Position numbers and translations under genes: made by a program
Source: Alloscardovia criceti DSM 17774
Lineage (GTDB): Bacteria; Actinomycetota; Actinomycetes; Actinomycetales; Bifidobacteriaceae
Length of the DNA: 64,000 bases
Assembly (NCBI RefSeq): GCF_000376885.1
Contig: NZ_AQXR01000008.1
Span: forward strand, 62,001 to 126,000
Reading direction: 5' to 3'
Notes under the pieces: generated by a model
Database searches by the model: none
Seen by the model: only the letters and a program-made list of their open reading frames with translations
What the model was told of the DNA's origin: nothing
Shown: positions 1 through 9,009 of the stretch, piece after piece
How positions within the stretch are numbered: position 1 is the first letter of the stretch
Layout of the letters: each line of letters starts with the position of its first letter

Positions 1-508
1 GGTTGACATCGGTGACCACGTAGCGTGAGCAGCCCGCTTGGTTGAGCACCTCAATCATGTCAAACAAGTCTCCGCCCTTGCTCGTCCACCCACGCCCCGC
101 CAACGTGGTGCCGCGCACATCCAAGCCCACAGCGATTTTGTCACCGTAGCGGGAAATCACGTCGGCGGTCCAATCCGGATTTTCCAAGGCGGCAGTACCG
201 ATATTAACCCGCGCCGCCCCGGCTTGCAGGGCTGCATCGAGGGAGGCATCATCGCGGATACCACCGGAAAGTTCAATATGCACCTGATCGCCCAATTGCT
301 CAACGATGCTATGCACCTGCGCACGGTTGTCCCCCGTACCGAAAGCCGCATCCAAATCCACCATGTGGATCCACTCAGCACCTTGATCTACCCATTGCTG
401 AGCAGCCTCGTAGGGACTACCGTAATCGGTTTCAGAGCCAGACTCGCCCTGACGCAGGCGGACGGCCTTTCCATTTCGCACATCTACAGCTGGAAGAAGA
501 GTTAGCAT
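1..508 (-). CDS. hisA: Phosphoribosyl isomerase (HisA/PriA), 3' end cut by window
   Basis: This is the amino-terminal part of the (beta-alpha)8-barrel isomerase that converts ProFAR to PRFAR in histidine synthesis; in actinobacteria the PriA form also serves TrpF in tryptophan synthesis. The start [16 protein letters not shown] carries the catalytic Asp of strand 1, and a phosphate-binding stretch [12 protein letters not shown] follows in the first half. An AAGGAG ribosome-binding site lies 7 nt before the ATG at 508. The frame stays open to base 1, so the carboxy-terminal part is outside the window. It lies 48 bp downstream of hisH and is the last visible his gene. HisA versus bifunctional PriA cannot be told apart from the visible part. 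Confidence 0.93.
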   Translation of the reverse strand, partial: MLTLLPAVDVRNGKAVRLRQGESGSETDYGSPYEAAQQWVDQGAEWIHMVDLDAAFGTGDNRAQVHSIVEQLGDQVHIELSGGIRDDASLDAALQAGAARVNIGTAALENPDWTADVISRYGDKIAVGLDVRGTTLAGRGWTSKGGDLFDMIEVLNQAGCSRYVVTDVN

Positions 509-556
509 GGTACGCTCCTTGATATCGCGCGGTTGACACTGTCGAGTTGAGTTACG

Positions 557-1207
557 TTAAAAACTGTGCATCCAATTTTTCAAAAGTTGAGCACCAGACT
601 CACCTGATTTTTCAGGATGGAATTGTGTCACCATCAAAGGTCCTTTTTCCACCGCGGCCACAAAGGTATCATCCCCGTACTGCGTAGTCGTGAAGCGTGG
701 CTCGAAGTTCTGTGGAAAAACATCTTCATGATGCGCAGATTGAGTTTCTGTCATATCGTGGGCAGCAAAGGAATGGACAAAATAGAAACGTTGCGATGCA
801 ACGCCGTCGAAGAGCTGGCTGTGCTCGGCTGATTGTACGGTATTCCACCCCATATGTGGCACTACATCCGCGTCAATACGCGTAATATCGCCTTGAATGA
901 GACCAAGACCTTCGCACACGCTACCGCGCTCATCGCCACGATCAAACATGACCTGCTCACCCACGCACACACCCAGCACCGGGCGTGACTGGGAAATGCG
1001 TTCGTAGATGATGTCATCGCCGTGCGCATCGCGCAAACCTTGCATACAGGCTGCAAAGGCACCTACGCCGGGTACGACCAAACCGTCAGCTTCCAGCGAA
1101 GCCTTGCGATCGTTGGTGAGCACCACGTCTGCACCGATATTCTCCAGGGCGCGCACCATGGAGCGCACATTTCCATAACCGTAATCAAAAACTACCAGTG
1201 AGGTCAT
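557..1207 (-). CDS. hisH: Imidazole glycerol phosphate synthase glutaminase subunit HisH
   Basis: HisH is the class I glutamine amidotransferase subunit that feeds ammonia to HisF for ring closure to imidazole glycerol phosphate. The 216-residue length is normal. The nucleophile elbow GVCVGEQ places the catalytic Cys at 81, and QFHPEKSG gives the His197/Glu199 pair. The residue after the glycine of the elbow is Glu where many homologues have Met. The start codon overlaps the stop of the preceding orf by one base (TAATG), so translation is probably coupled. The hisF partner is not visible and may lie left of the window. Confidence 0.95.
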   Translation of the reverse strand: MTSLVVFDYGYGNVRSMVRALENIGADVVLTNDRKASLEADGLVVPGVGAFAACMQGLRDAHGDDIIYERISQSRPVLGVCVGEQVMFDRGDERGSVCEGLGLIQGDITRIDADVVPHMGWNTVQSAEHSQLFDGVASQRFYFVHSFAAHDMTETQSAHHEDVFPQNFEPRFTTTQYGDDTFVAAVEKGPLMVTQFHPEKSGESGAQLLKNWMHSF

Positions 1208-1902
1208 TAGTTCTCCTCAGCATTATCGAAGTCATCAGACTCAGGAGGATTCTTCATAAAGGAACGAATGAAATCCATGGCCTCCTCCTCATGTGCAAAG
1301 CTGGACGACTCCACACGTGGATAGCCCGAAACTTCCAAATCGGACAGGCTTTGAGCGCCAATGAGTAAATCCTCGATTGTGCCATCCAAAGCTGCAAACA
1401 TCATCGGAGGCGAAAAATCGTTAATCTGCTGACCGTTAAGCCAGTGCCCCATAGTGATTTTATCTGCACGATTAATGCACGCCACGATAGATAAACCGGC
1501 CAACAAATTGGACAGTCCTTGCGCCGCCTCTTCAGGCGCACTGCCCTCATCCTCGTGAAGTATTGCCCCGGCACCGGATGTAAAGCCCACCGCGAGCGCA
1601 TCCACACCCGCTACCTTGCACAGGGCCGCTAAAAACTTAGCATCTGCCAAACGCGTCACCAAAATGGCTATCTTCGCCTTATTGCCCAGCAAGCCTGCGA
1701 GCTCATCGTCAAATTGCGGATCAATGGAGTAATGATCGGATAAATTATCGTCCAATTGATCCAAATCGGAGGTGAAAGAATCAGAAAATTGTTTTTCTAA
1801 GTCGGCAAAAGCCGCATTCACCTGATCATCGCTCAAATCTGAAGAATCAGAGGAGTCGGAAGAATCCGGCGCATCTGGTGTCTGTGAAAAATCATCAGCC
1901 AT
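1207..1902 (-). CDS. Acidic protein of unknown function inside the his operon
   Basis: I do not recognise this 231-residue protein. Its first 25 residues include a Ser-Asp repeat (SSDSSDSSDLSD), and the whole chain is strongly acidic. The part from about residue 70 looks folded: a hydrophobic stretch AKIAILVTRLADAKFLAALCK, then Gly-rich VGFTSGAGAIL, then alternating helices up to residue 220. No membrane segment or signal peptide is evident. It starts directly after the hisB stop (TAA then ATG) and its stop overlaps the hisH start, so it is cotranscribed and probably translationally coupled. The placement suggests an accessory or regulatory role in histidine synthesis, but that is inference only. 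Confidence 0.75.
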   Translation of the reverse strand: MADDFSQTPDAPDSSDSSDSSDLSDDQVNAAFADLEKQFSDSFTSDLDQLDDNLSDHYSIDPQFDDELAGLLGNKAKIAILVTRLADAKFLAALCKVAGVDALAVGFTSGAGAILHEDEGSAPEEAAQGLSNLLAGLSIVACINRADKITMGHWLNGQQINDFSPPMMFAALDGTIEDLLIGAQSLSDLEVSGYPRVESSSFAHEEEAMDFIRSFMKNPPESDDFDNAEEN

Positions 1903-2502
1903 TTATAAAGAACCTTTAGTACTTGGAATGCCGTCTACGCGTGGATCGATGCTGACGGCTTGACGCAGTGCGCGTGCCAGCGCTTTAAACTCTGCCTCGG
2001 CGATATGATGGGGATCGCGGCCCGACAGCAGACGCATATGCAGGCAGATACCTGCGTGGTAAGCAATGGATTCGAGGGCGTGCCGCACCAGCGAACCGGT
2101 AAAATGTCCACCAATCATAGCAAATTCAAAACCTTCAGGCTCACCCGAGCATTGTGCGTAAGGCCGGCCTGAAATATCGATGACACATTGCGCTAGAGCC
2201 TCATCCAGCGGCACTAAGCAGTCGGCAAAGCGAACAATACCGCGCTTATCGCCCAAAGCCTGCTTCAAAGCCTCACCGAACACAATGGCAATATCTTCCA
2301 CGGTATGATGCACGTCGATATCCGTATCGCCGCTGGCATGAATCGTCAAATCGATGAGCGAATGCTTGCCTAGAGCCGTCATCATATGATCATAAAACGG
2401 AACGCTGGTGTGGATATCCGTCTTACCGCTTCCATCCAAATCGAGTGTCAGCTCAATGGATGATTCGCTGGTTGTCCGTGTAATAGTAGCCGTTCTTGCC
2501 AT
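1903..2502 (-). CDS. hisB: Imidazoleglycerol-phosphate dehydratase
   Basis: HisB dehydrates imidazole glycerol phosphate to imidazole acetol phosphate. At 199 residues it is the monofunctional form without a phosphatase domain. The metal-binding His-rich motifs are present: [13 protein letters not shown] near residues 37-50, [14 protein letters not shown] near 63-77, and [15 protein letters not shown] near 165-179. A GGAGGAG ribosome-binding site sits just upstream of the ATG at 2502. It follows hisC after 87 bp and is directly abutted by the acidic orf downstream. Confidence 0.96.
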   Translation of the reverse strand: MARTATITRTTSESSIELTLDLDGSGKTDIHTSVPFYDHMMTALGKHSLIDLTIHASGDTDIDVHHTVEDIAIVFGEALKQALGDKRGIVRFADCLVPLDEALAQCVIDISGRPYAQCSGEPEGFEFAMIGGHFTGSLVRHALESIAYHAGICLHMRLLSGRDPHHIAEAEFKALARALRQAVSIDPRVDGIPSTKGSL

Positions 2503-2589
2503 GTCTCCTCCGAATACTGCGATGCCCGTTCGTTGTATGGACTTTTGACAGAAAAATGTCGAATCCCCTGCTGGACACCAGTTTCTATT

Positions 2590-3756
2590 TTACCGTGATG
2601 CCTCGTTGATTTCTGCCAAGACTTCGGTAAAGACGCTCTTAAAAATGTCCATCTCTTTATCCGTGCCCATGCATACGCGCAAATACCCTTCCGGCCCTAC
2701 TTCTCGGATTAGCACGCCCTTGTCGAGCATTTTTTGGAATACGAGGTGACGATCCTGAAAACGTCCAAACAGGATGAAATTGGATTCGCTTGGAGGAACC
2801 GACAATTTCTCGCCCTGATATGTCTGCTCAGCCAGCCATTGTGCAGTAGCTTCACGCGTTTGACGCAGATGCTCCACCTGGCTGAGTTGCTCATCCGTAT
2901 GCTCTAATGCGGCCAAGGCAGCTGCCTGTGTGAACGCACTAAGATGGTATGGCATGCGTACGATGCGCAAGGAATCGATAATGCCCTGATCTCCGGCGAG
3001 GTAACCCACACGTGCGCCCGCATAAGCAAAAGCCTTCGATAATGTGCGACTGACGGCAATATTCTTATGCTGCGCAATCAAGGAATGCGCCGAAGGTGTG
3101 CCCGGCTTCCTAAATTCCGCGTAAGCTTCATCGACGATGACCAACGGGTGAGATGCTTCAGAGGCACCTTCGACCTCGATGCTCTCGCACGCCTGTGCAA
3201 TGCGGGAAATATCATCAACGCTAATGGCCGTACCCGTAGGATTATTTGGGCTGGTAATGACAACGATGGATGGCTTAATTTTCTGAAGTGCTTCAATGCC
3301 GTTATCCACGTCAATAGTGAAATCGTCTTTGCGCGCAATCGTGGTCCACTGAGTAAAGGTGTCGCGCGCGTACTCCGGATACATAGAATACGTAGGCGCA
3401 AAGCCCACGGCTACACGTCCGGGACCACCGAAGGCCTGAAAAATCTGAAGCATAATTTCGTTAGAGCCATTTGCCGCCCATACCTGCTCTACGGACAAAG
3501 AAGTGCCTGTTTCACGCTGGAGATAGGTGCACAAAGCCTCGCGCAACGCGATATGCTCACGGTCTGGATACCGGTTAATGGTTGGCGCAATGGAGGCGAT
3601 ACGCTGAACGATGCTCTCGATAACGTCCGGACTTGGCGAGTAAGGATTTTCATTGACGTTCAAACATACAGGAACATCAAGCTGTGGAGCACCATAAGGC
3701 TCCTCCCCGGCTAAATCATTGCGCAATGGGATATACGATGGAATGCTAGAACTCAT
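2590..3756 (-). CDS. hisC: Histidinol-phosphate aminotransferase
   Basis: HisC is a fold-type I PLP enzyme that transaminates imidazole acetol phosphate to histidinol phosphate. Diagnostic parts are the substrate-binding LNVNENPYSPSP, the TSPNNPTGT loop, the cofactor Asp in VIVDEAYAEF, and the PLP lysine in SRTLSKAFAYAGARVGYLAG (Lys241 from the chosen start). The ATG at 3756, giving 388 residues, is preferred over a GTG at 3768 because an AAGG lies about 5 nt before the ATG and homology begins there. It is separated from hisD by 137 bp containing an inverted repeat, so its expression may be lower than or differently timed from hisD. Confidence 0.95.
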   Translation of the reverse strand: MSSSIPSYIPLRNDLAGEEPYGAPQLDVPVCLNVNENPYSPSPDVIESIVQRIASIAPTINRYPDREHIALREALCTYLQRETGTSLSVEQVWAANGSNEIMLQIFQAFGGPGRVAVGFAPTYSMYPEYARDTFTQWTTIARKDDFTIDVDNGIEALQKIKPSIVVITSPNNPTGTAISVDDISRIAQACESIEVEGASEASHPLVIVDEAYAEFRKPGTPSAHSLIAQHKNIAVSRTLSKAFAYAGARVGYLAGDQGIIDSLRIVRMPYHLSAFTQAAALAALEHTDEQLSQVEHLRQTREATAQWLAEQTYQGEKLSVPPSESNFILFGRFQDRHLVFQKMLDKGVLIREVGPEGYLRVCMGTDKEMDIFKSVFTEVLAEINEASR

Positions 3757-3812
3757 GAAAACCTTCACTTGACCTTAAACGTACACATTAACAAAAAAAC
3801 ACAAAAATGAAC

Positions 3813-3861
3813 CGAGTTAAGAGAACACGAAGCTCAGCCTCGCACGCATCCTCTTAACTCG
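3813..3861 (-). terminator. Inverted repeat between hisD and hisC, terminator or attenuator
   Basis: Two perfect 11-bp arms (CGAGTTAAGAG at 3813-3823 and CTCTTAACTCG at 3851-3861) flank a 27-nt loop. On the minus strand the stem is followed by a T-rich stretch that includes runs of five and seven T. This suits a terminator after hisD or an attenuating stem that lowers readthrough into hisC. The loop is long and the stem AU-rich, so a DNA operator is an alternative. Confidence 0.55.
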
Positions 3862-3893
3862 ATATCACGCCTCATCTGATTATTGGCTCAGAT

Positions 3894-5288
3894 TTACAAG
3901 CCTGCTTTATCTTCCTGCTCTGCAAGCGTGCTCTTATCGTATGGATCCTCTACGAAACGCGTGAGCACGCACTCGCCGTGTGCTGGCAAGTCCTCGCTCA
4001 CCGCAAAATCATTGACCTTGCGAGCCAAAGCCTTGAGACCTTCCTCATCGTATTCGATGACTTCCACGGCCTTCATAAAGGTGTGGACACCCAAACCAGA
4101 CTGGAAACGCGCAGTACCGCCGGTTGGAAGTACGTGGTTGGATCCGGACATGTAGTCACCCAACGGCACTGGCGAGTATGGCCCACGGAAGATTGCACCC
4201 GCATTGCGGATGCGCTTGACCACGTCATCGGCATTTTCAGTGTGAATTTCCAAGTGCTCGGCTGCGTAAGCATTTGCCACGTCGATAGACATATCCACAT
4301 CATCAGTCAGTACGATAGCGGACTGTGTGCCTTGTAACGCGGCTGTCATGCGTTCGCGATTCTTCGTGCGTGGCACGCGCTGCTCGAGCTCAGCAATCAC
4401 CTGTTCGGCAAGCTTTTCGTCATGCGTAATGAGCACAGCACCAGCCAGCTCATCGTGCTCTGCTTGTCCCATCAAATCGACGGCCAACCATGCAGGATTT
4501 GCCGTGGAATCTGCGATAATACCAATTTCGGATGGACCAGCCTCCGCATCGATGCCACAAATACCAGAAATCATGTGCTTAGCAGTGGCTACGAAGATAT
4601 TTCCTGGGCCCGTAATCATATCTACAGGCTCGCACAAGACGTCACCATCTTGCTCTTCGCTCCCCTTAGCACCGTACGCAAACATGGCCACAGCCTGAGC
4701 GCCGCCGACCGCGTACACTTCCTCTATGCCCAAAATGGCACAGGTTGCCAAAATTGTGGCATTCGGAAGTCCATCCGGATTATCTGCGGATGGTGGTGTG
4801 GCAATAGCCAAAGATTCCACCCCTGCAGCCTGTGCAGGCACCGCATTCATAATGACAGACGTTGGATATACCGCCTTGCCGCCAGGTACATACAAGCCCA
4901 CGCGTTCTACGGGAATCCAACGCTGGGATACTTGAGCACCTGGAGCCAGTGGTGTAGAGAAGTTCTGCGGCACCTGTGACTGGCACACCTTACGCATGCG
5001 GGTGACGGATTCTTCAATCGCAGCACGCACTTCCGGCTTAAGCGTAGCTAATGCCTCCTGCATAGCCTCAACCGGTACGCGGAGGTTGTGTGGACGAACA
5101 TGATCGAATTTTTCAGCATAATCGCGAAGTGCTGCGGCACCACGTTGTTTTACAGCATCCAAAATTGGAGCGACGAGTTCTTCGGCCTGGCTGACGCCCA
5201 TCTGTGCACGAGGAACTGCTTCGAGAAGAGCAGCGCGGGAAAGAGAAGTTCCGCGCAAATCAATAGTACGAATTATTTGTTCTGCCAT
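3894..5288 (-). CDS. hisD: Histidinol dehydrogenase
   Basis: HisD is the zinc enzyme that oxidises histidinol to histidine in two NAD-dependent steps. The 464-residue length is slightly above the usual 430-440. Conserved stretches include VGLYVPGGKAVYPTSVIMN, MITGPGNIFVATAKH, EAGPSEIGIIAD and the zinc/catalytic region LMGQAEHDE, with SGSNHVLPTGG and HLEIHTEN further on. It is the first gene of the visible his operon; the ATG at 5288 is 64 bp from the hairpin that follows dnaE. No clear Shine-Dalgarno is present, and TAGACT lies 6 nt before the ATG, so a leaderless start is possible. Confidence 0.96.
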   Translation of the reverse strand: MAEQIIRTIDLRGTSLSRAALLEAVPRAQMGVSQAEELVAPILDAVKQRGAAALRDYAEKFDHVRPHNLRVPVEAMQEALATLKPEVRAAIEESVTRMRKVCQSQVPQNFSTPLAPGAQVSQRWIPVERVGLYVPGGKAVYPTSVIMNAVPAQAAGVESLAIATPPSADNPDGLPNATILATCAILGIEEVYAVGGAQAVAMFAYGAKGSEEQDGDVLCEPVDMITGPGNIFVATAKHMISGICGIDAEAGPSEIGIIADSTANPAWLAVDLMGQAEHDELAGAVLITHDEKLAEQVIAELEQRVPRTKNRERMTAALQGTQSAIVLTDDVDMSIDVANAYAAEHLEIHTENADDVVKRIRNAGAIFRGPYSPVPLGDYMSGSNHVLPTGGTARFQSGLGVHTFMKAVEVIEYDEEGLKALARKVNDFAVSEDLPAHGECVLTRFVEDPYDKSTLAEQEDKAGL

Positions 5289-5352
5289 ATTTCGAGTCTA
5301 GTAAAAAGGCTGACAGATTGGGGTCTTTGTGTGTCTTCAATCTCAAAAGACG

Positions 5353-5401
5353 AACGGCTGACATAAGAATCGCCCATTCTTGAGCGCTTATTTCAGCCGT
5401 T
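5353..5401 (-). terminator. Stem-loop terminator downstream of dnaE
   Basis: Arms of 15 bp with one mismatch (AACGGCTGACATAAG at 5353-5367 against 5387-5401) enclose a 19-nt loop containing CGCCCATTC. It lies between the dnaE stop and the hisD start, both on the minus strand. The longest T-runs are on the plus side (5401-5421); on the minus strand the stem is followed only by CGTCTTTTGAG, so efficiency in that direction is uncertain. Confidence 0.6.
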
Positions 5402-5428
5402 TTTATCTTTTTCTATTTTTATGCACAT

Positions 5429-8400
5429 TTATTCGATGCTATGCATGCCAAATTGCACTTTCAAATCCGCAAACAGGGAGGAATCCTTCTTCACTCTGTA
5501 TCCGTCTCCCAGCGTCACCACGGTACAAGATTTATCCGGGTGAATAATGGCCAACTGCACCTCGCTATAGCCCGGATGCGCTTTCAAGATACTCGAAAGT
5601 TCGCGTAGCTTGGCGGATTGCAATGCCGTTTCTGGCAGCTTCACCATGAGCACCGAAGTATCAGCATCCTCAATTTTTGGCACTTCGATTTCCGTAGCAC
5701 GAATAGACACGGCCTCATCTCGCGCCTCCGCAAATCCCCGTACGCGTACGATGGCATCCACGTTTAGCGATGCACCGTACTCCTTGTAGGCTTTGCCAAA
5801 GAAGAGACACTGCACGGAGGCTTCCATGTCTTCTACGGTAATGACCGCCCATGGATTTCCGTTGCGGGACACCTTGCGCTCCACACTGGTAATTAAGCCC
5901 GCAATAACCACACTGGTGCGCTCGTCCAAAGACGACGCATGGTTCAGCAGCTGCGCGATAGAGGTTTCGCGCAAACTAGCCAATACACTTTCCATACCGG
6001 ACAGTGGATGGTCGGAGACATACAAGCCCAGCATTTCACGCTCGAAATTCAGCTTGGTAGCTTTATCCCACTCCTCGATGTCGGGCACGGTAATTTCCAA
6101 GGTATTAATCTCGTCATCGTCTGCCATATCCGCAAAAAGATCAAACTGACCTTCCGCCTGCTTGCGCTTAATAGGCGCCGCAATATCGATGGCTTCCTCG
6201 TGGATGGTGACCAAGGCACGCCGGTTGCCATCCGTATTATCGAAGGCTCCACCCTTGATAAGCGATTCCACCATGCGCTTATTGAGCACACTTAAAGGCA
6301 CACGATTAATAAAATCTAGGAAGTTGACGAATTTGCCCTTATCAGACTCACGTTCTTTGATAATTTCTGCCACACGGTCAGCGCCCACATTACGGATAGC
6401 GGCCAAACCGAAACGGACCACGTCGCCGACTGCGGAGAACTTGAGCTGAGATTCGTTGATATCCGGTGGCAGCACACGGATACCCATGCGACGGGCCTCA
6501 CCCAGGTACAAAGCAGTCTTGTTCTTGTTATCCTTCGCATTTTCCAGCAAAGCCGCCATAAACTCCGTTGGATAATGGGTCTTCAAATACGCGGTCCAAT
6601 AGGAAATCAGACCATATGCGGCGGAGTGTGCCTTGTTAAAGGCGTAGCCCGCAAATGGCACGAAAATATCCCATACAGCCTGAGCCGCCTCACGCGAGTA
6701 ACCATGCTCAGCCATGCCCTCAAAGAATGGCACCTGCTCCTTAGCCAGCACTTCCGGTTTCTTCTTACCCATTGCACGGCGCAACACGTCTGCTCTACCC
6801 AGCGAATAACCTGCCAAGATACGCGCAGCAGACTGCACCTGCTCCTGGTACACGATCAAGCCGTACGTCTCATCCAAAACCTCTGCCAGCGGCTCGGCCA
6901 CCTCCGGATGGATAGGCACGATTTTCTGCAAGCCATTCTTGCGCTTGGCATAGTTGTTATGCGAATCCACATCCATAGGACCCGGGCGGTACAGCGCAAT
7001 CAATGCCGAAATATCGTTAAAGTTATCGGGTTTCAAAGATTTGAGCAAATTGCGCATACCATCCGAATCCAGCTGGAACACGCCCAAGGTATCGCCGCGC
7101 GAGAGCAGCTTATAGGTCTCCTTGTCATCGATTGGCACGTCTTGGATATTGAAGCTTGGCTTACCATTGTTTTCAATATTTGCGATGGTATCGCGGATAA
7201 CCGTTAAATTGGATAACCCCAAGAAATCCATCTTCACGAGGCCCAGCGTTTCACAAGTGTGGTACTCGAAGGTGGTCGTCACCGTACCATCCGTACGCTT
7301 GAGCAGTGGTGAGGTGTTGGTAATAGGATTGGACGCCATAATCGTCGCGCAAGCGTGCACACCTGTTTGGCGAATCAAGCCTTCGATGCCCATGGCCTGC
7401 TGCGTAATCTTCTGCACATCCTCGTCACTATCATACAACTCGCGGAATTCTTTCGCCTCGTCATAGCGCTTGGCATCCTTGTTGAAGATGTCATGCACAG
7501 TAATATCTTTACCGCCCACAGCTGGTGGTAAGGCCTTGGTCAGGCGCTCACCCATGGAGAATTCGTAATCCATAATGCGCGCAGAATCTTTCAGAGCCTG
7601 CTTCGTCTTGATAGTGCCATAGGTGACGCATTGTGCCACCTTATCGTGGCCATACTTGTCTGCCACGTATTCCAGCACTTTCATGCGGCCTTCTGGATCA
7701 AAATCCACATCGATATCTGGCAGAGAGACACGCTCAGGATTGAGGAAGCGCTCGAAAATCAGGCCATGCTTGAGCGGATCCAACTCGGTGATACCCATAG
7801 CATACGCCACCATAGATCCTGCAGCCGATCCACGTCCCGGACCCACCATAATGCCGTGTTCTTTCGCCCAATTGATGTAGTCTGCCACCACGAGGAAGTA
7901 ACCGCAGAACTGCATCTGACAAATCACACCACACTCATAATCCGCTTGACGTGCCACCTCGTCTGGTACATTGCCATCATAGCGGCGCATCAAACCGTCT
8001 TGCACGCTCTTCAAGAAGAGCGAGGTCTCATCCCAGCCTTCTGGACAGGTAAATTCTGGCATGAAGGCGCCGTCTTGGTGATCGTCAAAAATCACGTTAC
8101 AGCGCTCCGCAATTTCTACGGTATTGCGGCAGGCTTCCGGCAGCTCTTTGAAGAGACTGTACATTTCTTCTGCAGATTTAATGTAATAACCCGTGCCATC
8201 AAACTTAAAACGGTTGGGATCGGTTAGGCGCGCGCCAGAGTTGATGCAGAGCAAGGCATCTTGCGCTGAAGCATCAGATTTTCTCGCATAATGGCTATCG
8301 TTTGTCACGACGAGAGGAGCATTGATTTTCTTCGCAATCTCCAACAATTCCTTGCGTACTCGGTTTTCGATGGACAGCCCGTGATCCATAAGTTCTACGT

Positions 8401-8977
8401 AATAATTGTCTTTACCGAAGATATCTTGGAATTCGCCGGCTGCGCGCAGGGCTTCATCGAATTGTCCCAAGCGCAAACGCGTCTGTATCTCGCCGGAAGG
8501 ACATCCTGAGGTGGCAATAATGCCTTTTGAATAGGTATTGAGCACTTCCCTATCCATACGCGGGGACTTACCCATCAAGCCTTCGAGATTGGCTACCGAG
8601 GATGCCTTGAGCAGATTTGTCAGGCCTTCATCCGTTTCCGCGAGCATGGTCATATGCGTATACGAACCATTTGCAGAAACATCATCGCTTTTTTGGTCTT
8701 CCGAGGTGCGCCAATGCACGCGAGAGGTATCAAAACGGGACGTACCTGGAGTCAGATATGCTTCAATGCCGATAATTGGCTTAATTCCCGCATTTACGGC
8801 CGTAGACCACAGCTCGTATGCACCGTGCATATTGCCGTGATCGGTGATACCCACTGCGGTTTGCCCTTGATCCTTAACCGCATTGACCAAGGCGCCGATA
8901 GGTGCTGCACCGTCGAGCATGGAGTAATGAGTGTGAACGTGGAGGTGAACAAAATCAGAAGGTTTTACGTCAGCCAT
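5429..8977 (-). CDS. dnaE: DNA polymerase III subunit alpha
   Basis: This is the replicative DNA polymerase catalytic subunit (family C, DnaE1 type, 1182 residues). The amino-terminal PHP domain begins HLHVHTHYSMLDG. The polymerase active site PDIDVDFDPEGR lies near residue 420, and MGKKKPE in the fingers region is typical of DnaE. A helix-hairpin-helix region and an OB fold (SVVIAGLITSVERKVSRNG) occupy the carboxy-terminal third. The ATG at 8977 is preferred to a GTG at 8998 because homology begins at ADVKPSDFVHLHVH. The gene follows the rluD-like gene after 32 bp and probably shares its transcript. Confidence 0.97.
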   Translation of the reverse strand: MADVKPSDFVHLHVHTHYSMLDGAAPIGALVNAVKDQGQTAVGITDHGNMHGAYELWSTAVNAGIKPIIGIEAYLTPGTSRFDTSRVHWRTSEDQKSDDVSANGSYTHMTMLAETDEGLTNLLKASSVANLEGLMGKSPRMDREVLNTYSKGIIATSGCPSGEIQTRLRLGQFDEALRAAGEFQDIFGKDNYYVELMDHGLSIENRVRKELLEIAKKINAPLVVTNDSHYARKSDASAQDALLCINSGARLTDPNRFKFDGTGYYIKSAEEMYSLFKELPEACRNTVEIAERCNVIFDDHQDGAFMPEFTCPEGWDETSLFLKSVQDGLMRRYDGNVPDEVARQADYECGVICQMQFCGYFLVVADYINWAKEHGIMVGPGRGSAAGSMVAYAMGITELDPLKHGLIFERFLNPERVSLPDIDVDFDPEGRMKVLEYVADKYGHDKVAQCVTYGTIKTKQALKDSARIMDYEFSMGERLTKALPPAVGGKDITVHDIFNKDAKRYDEAKEFRELYDSDEDVQKITQQAMGIEGLIRQTGVHACATIMASNPITNTSPLLKRTDGTVTTTFEYHTCETLGLVKMDFLGLSNLTVIRDTIANIENNGKPSFNIQDVPIDDKETYKLLSRGDTLGVFQLDSDGMRNLLKSLKPDNFNDISALIALYRPGPMDVDSHNNYAKRKNGLQKIVPIHPEVAEPLAEVLDETYGLIVYQEQVQSAARILAGYSLGRADVLRRAMGKKKPEVLAKEQVPFFEGMAEHGYSREAAQAVWDIFVPFAGYAFNKAHSAAYGLISYWTAYLKTHYPTEFMAALLENAKDNKNKTALYLGEARRMGIRVLPPDINESQLKFSAVGDVVRFGLAAIRNVGADRVAEIIKERESDKGKFVNFLDFINRVPLSVLNKRMVESLIKGGAFDNTDGNRRALVTIHEEAIDIAAPIKRKQAEGQFDLFADMADDDEINTLEITVPDIEEWDKATKLNFEREMLGLYVSDHPLSGMESVLASLRETSIAQLLNHASSLDERTSVVIAGLITSVERKVSRNGNPWAVITVEDMEASVQCLFFGKAYKEYGASLNVDAIVRVRGFAEARDEAVSIRATEIEVPKIEDADTSVLMVKLPETALQSAKLRELSSILKAHPGYSEVQLAIIHPDKSCTVVTLGDGYRVKKDSSLFADLKVQFGMHSIE

Positions 8978-9009
8978 GCATTCTAATGTAGTGAGCACTC
9001 CCGAAGATT

